A stretch of DNA of 45,860 nt from Sphingomonas sp. CFBP 13720 (lineage in GTDB: Bacteria; Pseudomonadota; Alphaproteobacteria; Sphingomonadales; Sphingomonadaceae). A program made the translations under genes and the position numbers. Shown piece after piece: positions 36,906-45,348 of this stretch; position 1 is the first letter of the stretch; each line of letters opens with the position of its first letter. The notes under the pieces were generated by a model. It had not been told where the DNA came from, ran no database searches, and saw nothing but the letters and a program-made list of their open reading frames with translations. The stretch is taken from assembly GCF_014842075.1 (NCBI RefSeq), contig NZ_JACYVA010000012.1, forward strand, positions 1 to 45,860. Reading direction: 5' to 3'.

Positions 36906-37867
36906 TGGATTGGGATAGCGGCCTTTTACTGAGAAAAGCCAAGGTTTATGCGCTGCGTGCGCATGACGAAGGTATAGAGTCAGAACTGTTCGGCTTTTGG
37001 CTTAGCCTAGCGATGGAACTGCTCACGCGATCGGCGCTTGCTGCAATCCATCCGGTCCTTTTAGCCGATCCAAGGGAGGAGGGGAACATCCACTATTCCT
37101 TTGGGATAAACCCCAAGGGCAATCCTAGGTCGATCCAGGCTAAAACGGTGTTTGCTAGATGCTCTATATTCATCGAAGGTTTCACCGATCAAATGGTAGC
37201 GCATTGTTTAATCTTGGCTGATCGACGTAATAAGGAGCTTCATACAGGAGCACAGTCTTTTGGAGCAACAGACAGTTCCACTTGGCTGCCACAGACCTAT
37301 GAGGTCATGGAGGTCGTGCTCAAAAGTATGAGTGTTGAGCTAACCAACTTTTTTGGAAACGCTCATGGCGATCTTGTAAGCAGCATGCTTAAGGATCGCC
37401 GCTCCCACATTCACGGGGAGGTTCAGAAAAAGGTCGCCGCTAGCCGTAAAGCGTTCGGTGATCTTAAAGGAACTGAGAAAGCTACGAGAGTGAGCGGAGG
37501 CCAACATTTACTAGCGGAGTGGGCAAAAACTAGTCCAATGAACAAGGTCTGCGAGTGCCCCGCATGCTCGTATAGCGCAGCACTTACTGGCGAGTCTTTG
37601 AATCGAGGATCGGTAAAGCTCGATGAAAATAATGGCCTGTTAACAAGGGAGTTGCGCGTCTTACCGAACAGCCTCCGGTGCCCAACATGCCACCTGAAGC
37701 TTGATGGATACCAAGAGCTTTTGCAAGTCAACTTGGGTCAAGTGTTCGTTACAACGGAAGAAGAAGACCCAATCGAGTTTTTCGGTATCGTCCCTGAGGA
37801 CCACGTTGATATGGATAAAGTTCTTGAGGCGTATTATGAATCTCAGCACGAGTATGATAACGAATAG
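36905..37867 (+). CDS. HEPN-like protein with C-terminal zinc ribbon (element cargo)
   Basis: 320 residues from ATG 36905, coupled to the oxygenase gene by one base. N-terminal helical domain: 'FGFWLSLAMELLTRSALAAI' early and 'LILADRRNKELHTGAQSFGA', where Arg108-N-K-E-L-His113 fits the R-x4-6-H motif of HEPN RNases. The C-terminal part has two CxxC pairs (Cys218/221 in 'CPAC' and Cys259/262 in 'RCPTCHLKLDGYQELLQV'), a zinc ribbon. The arrangement matches a family of uncharacterised proteins I recall, but the HEPN assignment rests on one motif and helical pattern. HEPN proteins are common RNases in toxin and anti-phage systems. The 3' region after 37868 contains no gene. Confidence 0.65.
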   Translation: MDWDSGLLLRKAKVYALRAHDEGIESELFGFWLSLAMELLTRSALAAIHPVLLADPREEGNIHYSFGINPKGNPRSIQAKTVFARCSIFIEGFTDQMVAHCLILADRRNKELHTGAQSFGATDSSTWLPQTYEVMEVVLKSMSVELTNFFGNAHGDLVSSMLKDRRSHIHGEVQKKVAASRKAFGDLKGTEKATRVSGGQHLLAEWAKTSPMNKVCECPACSYSAALTGESLNRGSVKLDENNGLLTRELRVLPNSLRCPTCHLKLDGYQELLQVNLGQVFVTTEEEDPIEFFGIVPEDHVDMDKVLEAYYESQHEYDNE

Positions 37868-38477
37868 TAGAGTAATCCTGTCTTCGTCGTATTTCGGCAT
37901 GTCATAATTTATGGGGCGTCCGATGATCGCGGATAATCGCAGATCGTCTGAACCACAGTGCTCTAGATGTTATCGTTTATGACTGTGCAATGATGCTTCG
38001 TCGTGGTGACGCTATCCTAGGCGCTGCGTCTTGAACAGGTCAGAAGAGCCGGTGTCGCTACGAAGGATACAAAAACAGATGTTAACCCTTGCCAGAGCTA
38101 TGTTGCTCAGTATGGTCGCCTGAAGGATCAGTTGACTTAGCTGGCGGAGGCTGACGCGGCTCTTGTTGTCGTGTCACGCGTTTTAAGCATAGGCGTTCAG
38201 GCCCGTCTCGGTGATTGCCTAGAAGTTTGTAAGTCGCTGTTTGGACCGACGCATTGTCGTGCTTTCTTCTCATTTATATTATGTCGAACCTTCGTCGATC
38301 ATCCGGCCTCACGCGCGAAGATCGTAATTCGTCAATGCCGAAGGGACACGTTGGCGGGCACACGTCGCTGAGCCGATTTAATCTTGTGCCCCTTCGCAGG
38401 TTTGTTACATTTGCCTATACCATCCACTATTGGCGGCGGCCACATAGGTATTGATTCTGCTTGGTTTTTCGGATTTC
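37868..38477. other. Right end of the element, no gene
   Basis: AT-rich, no credible frame. Around 38032-38250 one plus frame reads 'TKDTKTDVNPCQSYVAQYGR' then 'LKDQLT' before a stop and continues protein-like afterwards, perhaps a decayed gene. Confidence 0.4.
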
Positions 38478-38503
38478 GGGTTCGAGTCCCACCGTCCGCA
38501 CCA
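38478..38503 (+). repeat. attR (26-bp direct repeat)
   Basis: Second exact copy of the tRNA-Leu 3' end, 26 bases, followed at once by chromosomal sequence leading to the substrate-binding protein gene at 38546. Confidence 0.94.
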
Positions 38504-38545
38504 CCCCACTGGTTCGCCGCGCCGGTTTCGTGGCATGGAGGGGCG

Positions 38546-39946
38546 ATGCTTCGGTTCCTGCTTTCCGCGTCGCTACTTGCGTCGCTCGGCGCGTGCGAAC
38601 GGCGGTCCGACGACCAGCCGGTGGTCGTCGGCGTTATCCCCGATCGCGACCGGCGCGAAGGCGGCGTCCGCGTCGTGGTTCGCGCTGCGCTGGCGCAGGG
38701 GCTGGTGCGTTTCGATGCGGCGGGACAGGTCGAACCGGCGCTGGCCGAGCGTTGGAGCATGGTCGACGACGGGCGCAGCTATATCTTTCGGCTGGCGGAC
38801 GCGACGTGGAGCGACGGGACGGCGGTTACGGCGGCACAGGTCGTGATGAGCCTGCGCCGGGCGGTACGGGCCGGGGCGGCGCATCGGTTGACCCCCTTCC
38901 TGAGATCGATCGACGAGATCGTGGCGATGACGCCGCAGGTGATCGAAATCCGGCTGAAGCGACCGAACACCGAATTGCTCACGCTGCTGGCGCAGCCCGA
39001 ACTGGCGGTATCGCGCGGATCGCGGGGCAGCGGGCCTTTGCGCCCGGTAGCGGGGCCGGGGACCAGGTTGCGCCCGCCCGTCGATACCGACGGCGATGCG
39101 GCACCCTCCCTCCCTTCCGACGAAGTGCAGGTGCAGGGCGAACGCGCGGCATTGGCGGTGGCGCGGTTTGCGCGGCGGCGGTCGGATCTCGTACTCGGCG
39201 GGACGATCGCCGACTGGCCGTTGGTCGCGGCGGCACGTATCGCACCCGTCGAGGTGCGGATCGACCCGGCGGGTGGCCTGTTCGGTTTCGCGTTCGCCAG
39301 TCGAAGCGGGTTCCTCGCAACGCCGCAGGGGCGGGCGGCGATTGCGATGGCGCTCCAATCCGCCGCTATTCCCGGTGCAATCGACGCAAGTTGGAACGAC
39401 GCGGTCGCGATCCTGCCCGCGCGCCTCGATTCGGCTGCCGGTCCGGCGCTGCCGCCATGGCATGGGTTGTCGCGCGACCGGCAACGCACGTTGGCGCGCG
39501 AGCAGGTGACGGCATGGACCGCGCCGCTCGTGGTCCGCGTCGCGTTGCCCGCGGGGCCGGGGGGAACGTTGTTGTGGGGGCGGATCGTTGCCGCTCTCGG
39601 TAGCGTCGGCGTTGGTGCGGAGCGGGTTGCTTCCGATGCGCCGGCGGACCTGCGGTTGGTCGACCGGGTGGCGCCCTATGACAGCGCGCGCTGGTATCTG
39701 GCGACAGCGTGCCGGCCTTGTTCGAACGACACAGCGACGCTGATTGAGGATGCGCGCGATGCGGCCGACCTGCCCGAGCGTGCTCGGCGGCTGGCGGTGG
39801 CGGATGTGGCGCTGGCGCGCGACGTTGCGTTCGTGCCGCTGGCGCGTCCATGGCGCTGGTCGCTGGTCGCGCGACGGCTGGACGGGTTCCAGACCAACCC
39901 CCGCGCGGTCCACCCGTTGAACCATCTCCGCGCCGATCCCAGATAG
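38546..39946 (+). CDS. ABC-type peptide/solute-binding lipoprotein (SBP_bac_5-like), orphan
   Basis: 466 residues; GGAGG just before the ATG at 38546. Lipobox 'LLASLGAC'. The next region 'ALAQGLVRFDAAGQVEPALA', 'ERWSMVDDGRSYIFRLADAT' and 'WSDGTAVTAAQVVMSLRRAV' matches the N-terminal SBP_bac_5 signature for oligopeptide-binding proteins; 'ELLTLLAQPELAVSRGS' follows. The rest is divergent. No permease or ATPase genes are adjacent, so its transporter is elsewhere or it has another role. It lies immediately right of the element, 43 bases from attR. Confidence 0.85.
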   Translation: MLRFLLSASLLASLGACERRSDDQPVVVGVIPDRDRREGGVRVVVRAALAQGLVRFDAAGQVEPALAERWSMVDDGRSYIFRLADATWSDGTAVTAAQVVMSLRRAVRAGAAHRLTPFLRSIDEIVAMTPQVIEIRLKRPNTELLTLLAQPELAVSRGSRGSGPLRPVAGPGTRLRPPVDTDGDAAPSLPSDEVQVQGERAALAVARFARRRSDLVLGGTIADWPLVAAARIAPVEVRIDPAGGLFGFAFASRSGFLATPQGRAAIAMALQSAAIPGAIDASWNDAVAILPARLDSAAGPALPPWHGLSRDRQRTLAREQVTAWTAPLVVRVALPAGPGGTLLWGRIVAALGSVGVGAERVASDAPADLRLVDRVAPYDSARWYLATACRPCSNDTATLIEDARDAADLPERARRLAVADVALARDVAFVPLARPWRWSLVARRLDGFQTNPRAVHPLNHLRADPR

Positions 39947-39951
39947 GTTTC

Positions 39952-40383
39952 ATGGCCAAACCGATCCATATCTCGCCCGAAACCTTCGACCGTATCGCCG
40001 GTTCGCTCGACCGTAGCCCCGCCGCCGTCCGTGGCAGGGTCGTGGCGATCGAACGGCTGATGGAACGGTCGCTGACGATTCCCGGCATGAACCGGGCGGT
40101 CGGACTGGACTTCCTGCTGAACTTCATCCCGGTCGTCGGCAGTTTCATCGGCGCGGCGATGGGCAGCTATATGCTGTGGGAGGCGCGTAACCTCGGCATG
40201 TCCAAATGGCAGATGGCGCGGATGGCAGGCAATGTCGGCACCGATTGGGCGTTGGGGCTGATCCCGCTGGTCGGGGCGGTGCCCGACTTCTTCTTCCGGT
40301 CGAACACGCGCAATCTGCGCATCATCCGCCGGCACCTCGACAAGCATCATCCGGCGACTGTCACCGTCGACGTTCAGGGCTGA
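39952..40383 (+). CDS. DUF4112 membrane protein
   Basis: 143 residues, starting 5 bases after the preceding stop (so probably cotranscribed). 'GLDFLLNFIPVVGSFIGAAM' and 'DWALGLIPLVGAVPDFFFRS' are the two glycine/proline-rich hydrophobic repeats that define DUF4112, separated by 'MLWEARNLGMSKWQMARMAG'. Function unknown. Confidence 0.9.
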   Translation: MAKPIHISPETFDRIAGSLDRSPAAVRGRVVAIERLMERSLTIPGMNRAVGLDFLLNFIPVVGSFIGAAMGSYMLWEARNLGMSKWQMARMAGNVGTDWALGLIPLVGAVPDFFFRSNTRNLRIIRRHLDKHHPATVTVDVQG

Positions 40384-40409
40384 CCGAACGCGGTCATCGC
40401 CGCGTTTGG
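40384..40409 (+). terminator. Hairpin after the DUF4112 gene
   Basis: CCGAACGCGG / CCGCGTTTGG around TCATCG directly after the stop; no T-run. Possible end or stabiliser. Confidence 0.35.
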
Positions 40410-40500
40410 ATGGGCCTCGATTGCTCGACCTCAAATCCGTCGACGAATGACGCTCACGCCGGGGCGGTCCCTTTCGGGATATGTCGACCGCGGGAAAAAA

Positions 40501-40575
<75 letters not shown>

Positions 40576-40686
40576 ACTGCAACCGGGAAGGAACTCCCCG
40601 GCGCGGGAGGGGCCTATGTGCAGCGTTCGAGGGGGAAGTCAAGCGACCGTTGCCAGCAAAGCCGTTGAAAGCGTAGAAACCGTCGC

Positions 40687-40827
40687 ATGAACGACGATGA
40701 CGAACGCAAGGCGCGCCTTGCCGAGGCGCTGCGCCAGAACCTGCGGCGGCGCAAGGCGCAGGCGCGGGCGGAACGGGACGTGCAGGTGAAGCCAGTTAGC
40801 GAAGACGGATCGCCCGTGCGCGATTGA
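40687..40827 (+). CDS. Small basic conserved protein
   Basis: 46 residues, ATG 40687, starting MNDDDERKARLAEALRQNLR followed by a basic 'RRKAQARAERD'. High third-position GC. The pattern (acidic start, leucine-spaced arginines) is like short uncharacterised sphingomonad proteins; function unknown. Short length keeps confidence moderate. Confidence 0.65.
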   Translation: MNDDDERKARLAEALRQNLRRRKAQARAERDVQVKPVSEDGSPVRD

Positions 40828-40875
40828 CAGCGCTGGTCACGCACGACAGGCTTCTGAAAAACAAGGGAGGATGCG

Positions 40876-41844
40876 GTGCGGCGCTGGTGGTTGTTGCTGA
40901 TGGCGATGTTGATCGGGCAGGGGGCGTTGGCGCAGGGCGTGGCGCCCGCCGGGTCGCCGGTCGCCATGCACGGGCGACTGGCGGTGCAGGGCAATCGCGT
41001 GGTCGACGCACAGGGTTGCCCCTTTGCGGTACAGGGCATGTCGCTGTTCTGGAGCCAGTGGCAACCACGATATTACAACGCGAAGACCGTGGCATGGCTG
41101 GTGCGCGACTGGCGGGTCAGCGCGGTGCGTGCGGCGATCGCGGCGCAATCGGGCGGATATGATACGCAGCCGGCGGTCGAGACCGCCAAGGCCGAAGCCG
41201 TGATCGACGCGGCGATCGCGCAGGGCGTGTATGTGGTGGTCGACTGGCACGCGCATCAGCCGCGCCCCGCCGATGCGGTGCGGTTTTTCAGTCATATCGC
41301 GCGCAAATATCGCGGCGTGCCCAACCTGATCTACGAACCGTATAACGAGCCGTTGCCCGAACATGGCTGGGCCGACATTCTGAAGCCCTATCATATGCAG
41401 GTGATCGGCGCGATCCGGGCGATCGATCCGGGCGCGTTCGTGGTGGCCGGCACGCGAAGCTGGTCGCAGGACGTCGATGAGGCGGCGGCCGATCCGCTGC
41501 CGTTCCGCAACGTCGCCTATACGCTGCATTATTATGCCGCGACGCATAAGGCGGCGCTGCGGGCCAAGGCCGATCTGGCGCTGAAGCGCGGCATCGCGCT
41601 GTTCGTGACGGAATATGGCACGACGGCCGCCAACGGTGATGCGCCGATCGATGCGGCCGAGGCCCGGATCTGGTGGGACTGGTGCGCGCGAAACGGGATC
41701 AGTCATCTCAACTGGTCGATCGCGAACAAGGACGAGGCGTCCGCCGTGCTGAAACCGGGCGTCACCGCGCTTGCGGGATGGGGCGAGCGCGACCTGACCG
41801 ACTCCGGGCGGCTGGTGCGGGCGCGGTTGCGGGCAGAGCGGTAG
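40876..41844 (+). CDS. Secreted glycoside hydrolase family 5 protein (cellulase-like)
   Basis: 322 residues from a GTG, with GGGAGGA upstream. The signal peptide ends near ALA|QG. GH5 features: 'VAWLVRDWRVSAVRAAIAAQ' (early Arg), 'GVYVVVDWHAHQPR', acid/base Glu158 in 'YEPYNEPLPEHG', 'TLHYYAA' and nucleophile Glu246 in 'LFVTEYGT', then 'WWDWCARNGISHLNWSIANK'. It probably cleaves a beta-1,4-glucan or related polymer outside the cell; with ugd and the other surface genes, a role in exopolysaccharide turnover is possible but not shown. Confidence 0.92.
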   Translation: MRRWWLLLMAMLIGQGALAQGVAPAGSPVAMHGRLAVQGNRVVDAQGCPFAVQGMSLFWSQWQPRYYNAKTVAWLVRDWRVSAVRAAIAAQSGGYDTQPAVETAKAEAVIDAAIAQGVYVVVDWHAHQPRPADAVRFFSHIARKYRGVPNLIYEPYNEPLPEHGWADILKPYHMQVIGAIRAIDPGAFVVAGTRSWSQDVDEAAADPLPFRNVAYTLHYYAATHKAALRAKADLALKRGIALFVTEYGTTAANGDAPIDAAEARIWWDWCARNGISHLNWSIANKDEASAVLKPGVTALAGWGERDLTDSGRLVRARLRAER

Positions 41845-41909
41845 GGCAGGCGCGGCTTCCGCCGCCAAAATCCTTCACCGTTGAGGCGGACCGTGGCATG
41901 GGACGCCGC

Positions 41910-42617
41910 ATGACCGATCCCCGTCCGCTCGCCTGTCGCCAAACCCCCGGTGCGGGGCCGACGATCCTGTTCCTGCCCGGCTATGCATCCGACATGGGCG
42001 GTACGAAGGCCTTGGCGATCGAGGCGTGGGCGAAGGCCACCGGCCGCGCGTTCGTGCGGTTCGATTATGCCGGGTGCGGCGAAAGCCCCGGGGCGTTCGA
42101 GGATCAGACGCTGGCGGGTTGGCGCGACGATGCGCTGGCGGTGATCGACGAACTGATCGCCGGGCCGGTCGTACTGGTCGGATCGTCGATGGGCGGGTGG
42201 ATCATGCTGCTGGTCGCCCGCGCACGGCCCGACCGGATTGCGGCGATGGTCGGCATCGCGCCCGCGCCCGACTTCACCGACTGGGGCTTCACGCAGGCGG
42301 AGAAGCTGGCGATGCTGACCGACGGGCGGATCGAGCGGCCGTCGCCCTATGCCGATACGCCGACCGTCTATACCCGCGTCTTCTGGGCATCGGGCGAAGC
42401 GAACCGGGTGCTGATCGGGCCGGTGCCGGTCGACGTGCCGGTACGGTTGATTCAGGGGCAGCGCGATCCCGACGTGCCGTGGGAGCGGACGCTGCATCTG
42501 GCATCGTCGCTGCGTTCAGCCGATGTGCAGACATGGCTGGTCAAGGATGGCGACCATCGCCTGTCGCGCGACGGCGATATCGCCCTGATCCTGCGCGCCA
42601 TCGAGGATGTATCGTGA
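41910..42617 (+). CDS. Alpha/beta hydrolase
   Basis: 235 residues. The start is taken at ATG 41910; ATG 41898 (MGRRM...) is also possible. Nucleophile Ser93 in 'VLVGSSMGGWIMLLVARA'; 'TILFLPGYASDMGGTKALAI' and 'FDYAGCGESPGAF' are classical hydrolase motifs; Asp near 'QGQRDPDVPW' and His in 'KDGDHRLSRDGDI' complete the triad. It looks like a small esterase/thioesterase (abhydrolase_1 or palmitoyl-thioesterase ABHD10-like). The TPR gene starts on its last codons (GTGA). Confidence 0.9.
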   Translation: MTDPRPLACRQTPGAGPTILFLPGYASDMGGTKALAIEAWAKATGRAFVRFDYAGCGESPGAFEDQTLAGWRDDALAVIDELIAGPVVLVGSSMGGWIMLLVARARPDRIAAMVGIAPAPDFTDWGFTQAEKLAMLTDGRIERPSPYADTPTVYTRVFWASGEANRVLIGPVPVDVPVRLIQGQRDPDVPWERTLHLASSLRSADVQTWLVKDGDHRLSRDGDIALILRAIEDVS

Positions 42618-43369
42618 CTGCCCTGCTGCCGATCCTGTTGTTCGCGGTGCAAGCCGCCGGTCCCGCAGCGCCGACCGGGCTGACGCCCGAGGCCCGGTAT
42701 GATTCCTGCGTCGATGCGGCGACGACCGATCCCGAAAGCGCCGAACGGATCGCGGGCCAGTGGCGGCTGGTCGGCGGCGGGTTCCTCGCGCGGCAGTGCC
42801 TCGGCATGAGCTATGCCACGCGCGAACGGTGGAAGGCGGCGGCCGAGGCGTTCGAACAGGCCGCGCGCGAGGCGGAAGTAGCGAAGGACGTCCGGGCGGC
42901 GAATTACTGGGCACAGGCCGGCAATGCACGGCTGGCCGATGGCGATACCGGCGCGGCCGGCACGGCGCTCGATGCGGCGCTGGCGACGGGATCGCTGACC
43001 GGACTGGCACGGGGCGAGGCGCAGCTCGACCGGGCGCGGGTCCGGGTGGCGGCGGGGGATCTGACCGGTGCGCGCGGCGATCTGGACCGTGCGGTCAAGG
43101 ATGCGCCCGCCGATCCGCTGGCATGGCTGTTGTCGGCCACGCTGGCGCGGCGGACGGGCGACCTGCCGCGCGCGCGCGCCGATATCGCGGAGGCGCTGCG
43201 GCGGTCGGCGGACGACGCGTCAGTCCAGCTGGAGGCCGGCAACATCGCGGGCCTGTCGGGCGATACCGAGGCGGCACGCGCCGCGTTCGAGGCGGCGCAG
43301 CGGCTGGCCCCCGACAGCGCGCAGGCGAAGGCCGCGGCGACGGCGATCGATACCCTGCCGGTGGAGTGA
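42614..43369 (+). CDS. Exported TPR protein
   Basis: 251 residues from a GTG that overlaps the hydrolase stop (GTGA). A signal peptide-like start 'TALLPILLFAVQAAGPAA' precedes TPR repeats: 'CLGMSYATRERWKAAAEAFE', 'AQAGNARLADGDTGAAGTAL', 'DRARVRVAAGDLTGARGDLD', 'LLSATLARRTGDLPRARADI', 'EAGNIAGLSGDTEAARAAFE'. Periplasmic protein-protein scaffold; no specific function known. Ends 13 bases from the convergent SIMPL gene. Confidence 0.88.
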   Translation: MTALLPILLFAVQAAGPAAPTGLTPEARYDSCVDAATTDPESAERIAGQWRLVGGGFLARQCLGMSYATRERWKAAAEAFEQAAREAEVAKDVRAANYWAQAGNARLADGDTGAAGTALDAALATGSLTGLARGEAQLDRARVRVAAGDLTGARGDLDRAVKDAPADPLAWLLSATLARRTGDLPRARADIAEALRRSADDASVQLEAGNIAGLSGDTEAARAAFEAAQRLAPDSAQAKAAATAIDTLPVE

Positions 43370-43382
43370 GGGGGTTCCTCGC

Positions 43383-44096
43383 TTATTCCAGATAGAAGTC
43401 GACCGTCGTCACCACGCGCACCTTTTTGAGCGGCGTGTCGGCCACGCCATAGCCCGCCTGTTCGCCGTCGCGTGCCTCGACCGAGAAATAGCCCTGCGTC
43501 GCGCTCTTGATGCCGCCGACCTGCGTGGCGCTGTCCTTTGCGAACTGTTCGGCGGCAGCACGCGCGTCCTTGGTCGCGGCGGCGACCATCGCCGGCTTGA
43601 CCGCATCCAGCCGGGTGAAGCTGTAACTGATGCCCGATCCTTCCTGCAGCACCACGCCCTGTCGCACGAGGTCGAACTGGCGTGCCACGGCACGTCGTGC
43701 GCGGGCGATATCGGTGGTGCGCAGTTGCAGCCGCTGGTTGATCGTCACCGTCTGTGCGCCGTTGACGAAGCCTTGCGACACGCTGGCACCGGCGGGTGAC
43801 AGTGCGTCGGCGGCGAACCCCAGATCGGCGAAGAAGCGCCGGATGGTCTGGGTATCGCGTTCGATCCCGCCCTGGACTTCGGCAAGGTCCAGTCCCTGTT
43901 CGGAATAGTTGAGCGTCCAGACCGCAAGGTCGGCCGTGACGTTGCGTTCGGCAAGGCCGCGTACCGTCACCGACCGGTCGGCATGCCTTGCCCGCACCAG
44001 CCCGTTGCCGAGCAGATAGCCACCGACGATCATGCCGATCGCCAGCAGCAGTGCGGCGACGATCGCGGTCCGATTAAACGACGCACCCTGTTGCAT
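43383..44096 (-). CDS. SIMPL-domain (DUF541) membrane-anchored protein
   Basis: 237 residues with an N-terminal anchor (RTAIVAALLLAIGMIVGGYL). 'VTVRGLAERNVTADLAVWTL', 'SYSFTRLDAVKPAMVAAATK', 'DARAAAEQFAKDSATQVGGI' and the C-terminal 'KKVRVVTTVDFYLE' match the SIMPL family. It probably resides in the periplasm; members are linked to oxidative stress and signalling but the molecular role is unsettled. Divergent from gloA. Confidence 0.93.
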   Translation of the reverse strand: MQQGASFNRTAIVAALLLAIGMIVGGYLLGNGLVRARHADRSVTVRGLAERNVTADLAVWTLNYSEQGLDLAEVQGGIERDTQTIRRFFADLGFAADALSPAGASVSQGFVNGAQTVTINQRLQLRTTDIARARRAVARQFDLVRQGVVLQEGSGISYSFTRLDAVKPAMVAAATKDARAAAEQFAKDSATQVGGIKSATQGYFSVEARDGEQAGYGVADTPLKKVRVVTTVDFYLE

Positions 44097-44182
44097 GACG
44101 ATTCACCCTCCCGATATCTTCGGCATACACCTTTGCGGTTCGTCGTTGAACGGCGGCTTGCAGACAAAGAACGGAGCGATTT

Positions 44183-44605
44183 GTGTCGACGAAATATCTG
44201 CATACCATGATCCGCGTGACCGATCCCGATGCGACGATCGCTTTCTTCGGCCTGCTGGGGCTGAGCGAGGTGCGGCGGATGGAAAACGAGAAGGGCCGCT
44301 TCACGCTGATCTTCCTTGCCGCGCCGGGACAGGAAGGCGTCGCCGAAGTGGAACTGACGCATAACTGGGATGCCGAGCCGTATGACGGCGGACGCAATTT
44401 CGGACACTTGGCGTTCCGGGTCGACGATATCTATGCGACGTGCCAGCGGCTGGCCGATGCCGGCGTGACGATCAACCGCCCGCCGCGCGACGGACATATG
44501 GCGTTCGTGAAGACACCCGACGGCATCTCGATCGAGTTGCTGCAGGACGGGTCGCTCGACCCCGCCGAGCCATGGGCGTCGATGCCGAACACGGGTAGCT
44601 GGTAA
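44183..44605 (+). CDS. gloA: Lactoylglutathione lyase (glyoxalase I)
   Basis: 140 residues from a GTG (GAGCG upstream). Metal ligands: His in 'YLHTMIRV', Glu in 'VAEVELTHNW', His in 'GHLAFRVDDI', Glu in 'GISIELLQDG'. Isomerises the methylglyoxal-glutathione hemithioacetal to S-lactoylglutathione. It overlaps gloB by one base (TAATG), so the two steps of methylglyoxal detoxification are coupled. Confidence 0.95.
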   Translation: MSTKYLHTMIRVTDPDATIAFFGLLGLSEVRRMENEKGRFTLIFLAAPGQEGVAEVELTHNWDAEPYDGGRNFGHLAFRVDDIYATCQRLADAGVTINRPPRDGHMAFVKTPDGISIELLQDGSLDPAEPWASMPNTGSW

Positions 44606-45324
44606 TGGAGATCGTCCGCGTTCCGGTGCTATCGGACAATTATGCCTGGCTGCTGCACGATCCAGCAAGCGGCGCGACGGTGGCGATCGATCCGGGCGAG
44701 GCGCAGCCGCTGATCGATGCGGCGGCGACACGCGGCTGGACGATCGGCGGGATCTGGAACACGCACTGGCATCCCGATCACGTCGGCGGCAATGCCGCGC
44801 TGAAGGCTGCGACGGGGGCGGAGATCACCGGCCCCGAAGCTGAACGCGCGAAGATTGACGGCATGGACCGTGGCGTGGGCGAAGGCGCGATGGTGTCGGT
44901 TGGCGACCATCTGGCGCAGGTGTGGCAGGTGCCGGGCCACACCGCCGGGCATATCGCGTTCCACTTTGCCGACGACGCGGTGATCTTCACCGGCGACACG
45001 CTGTTCGCGATGGGGTGTGGGCGGTTGTTCGAAGGGACCGCGGCGGAGATGTTCGTCAACATGCGCCGCTATGCCGCACTGTCGCCGGACACCCGCGTCT
45101 ATTGCGGGCACGAATACACCCTGTCGAACGGTCGCTACGCAGTCTCCGCCGAGCCGGACAATGCCGCGATCGTCGAGCGTCTGGCCGCGGTCGAAGCGAT
45201 GCGTGCGGCAGGGGAGGCGACGATTCCGACCACGATCGGCGCGGAGCTTGCCACCAACCCGTTTATGCGCGCTAGTGATGCCGAGGCACTGGCGCGGCAC
45301 CGATCCGCGAAAGATTCGTTCTGA
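44605..45324 (+). CDS. gloB: Hydroxyacylglutathione hydrolase (glyoxalase II)
   Basis: 239 residues. Metallo-beta-lactamase motif 'NTHWHPDHVGGN', then 'VPGHTAGHIAFHF', 'FTGDTLFAMGCGRLFEGTAA', and 'YCGHEYTLSN', all glyoxalase II hallmarks including the binuclear metal ligands. Hydrolyses S-lactoylglutathione to lactate and glutathione. Follows gloA directly. Confidence 0.97.
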   Translation: MEIVRVPVLSDNYAWLLHDPASGATVAIDPGEAQPLIDAAATRGWTIGGIWNTHWHPDHVGGNAALKAATGAEITGPEAERAKIDGMDRGVGEGAMVSVGDHLAQVWQVPGHTAGHIAFHFADDAVIFTGDTLFAMGCGRLFEGTAAEMFVNMRRYAALSPDTRVYCGHEYTLSNGRYAVSAEPDNAAIVERLAAVEAMRAAGEATIPTTIGAELATNPFMRASDAEALARHRSAKDSF

Positions 45325-45348
45325 TATCAGGATGACGGGAGAGGCGAG

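Larger units (their letters stand above)
31834..38503. mobile_element. Integrative element inserted at tRNA-Leu(UAA)
   Basis: Bounded by an exact 26-base direct repeat of the tRNA 3' end, at 31834-31859 (inside the intact tRNA) and 38478-38503. The span is about 6.67 kb. It carries a tyrosine integrase adjacent to the tRNA, an HTH protein, a serine resolvase with a small coupled gene, and a two-gene cargo. No conjugation, replication or virion genes are visible. Base composition is clearly more AT-rich than the flanks, most strongly at 33700-34000 and 36250-38470, in agreement with horizontal transfer. Confidence 0.93.

Noticed and set aside
38032..38260. Possible decayed protein-coding stretch at the right end of the element
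   Set aside because: Has an internal stop, no start signal and no recognised family; only mentioned as a gap note.
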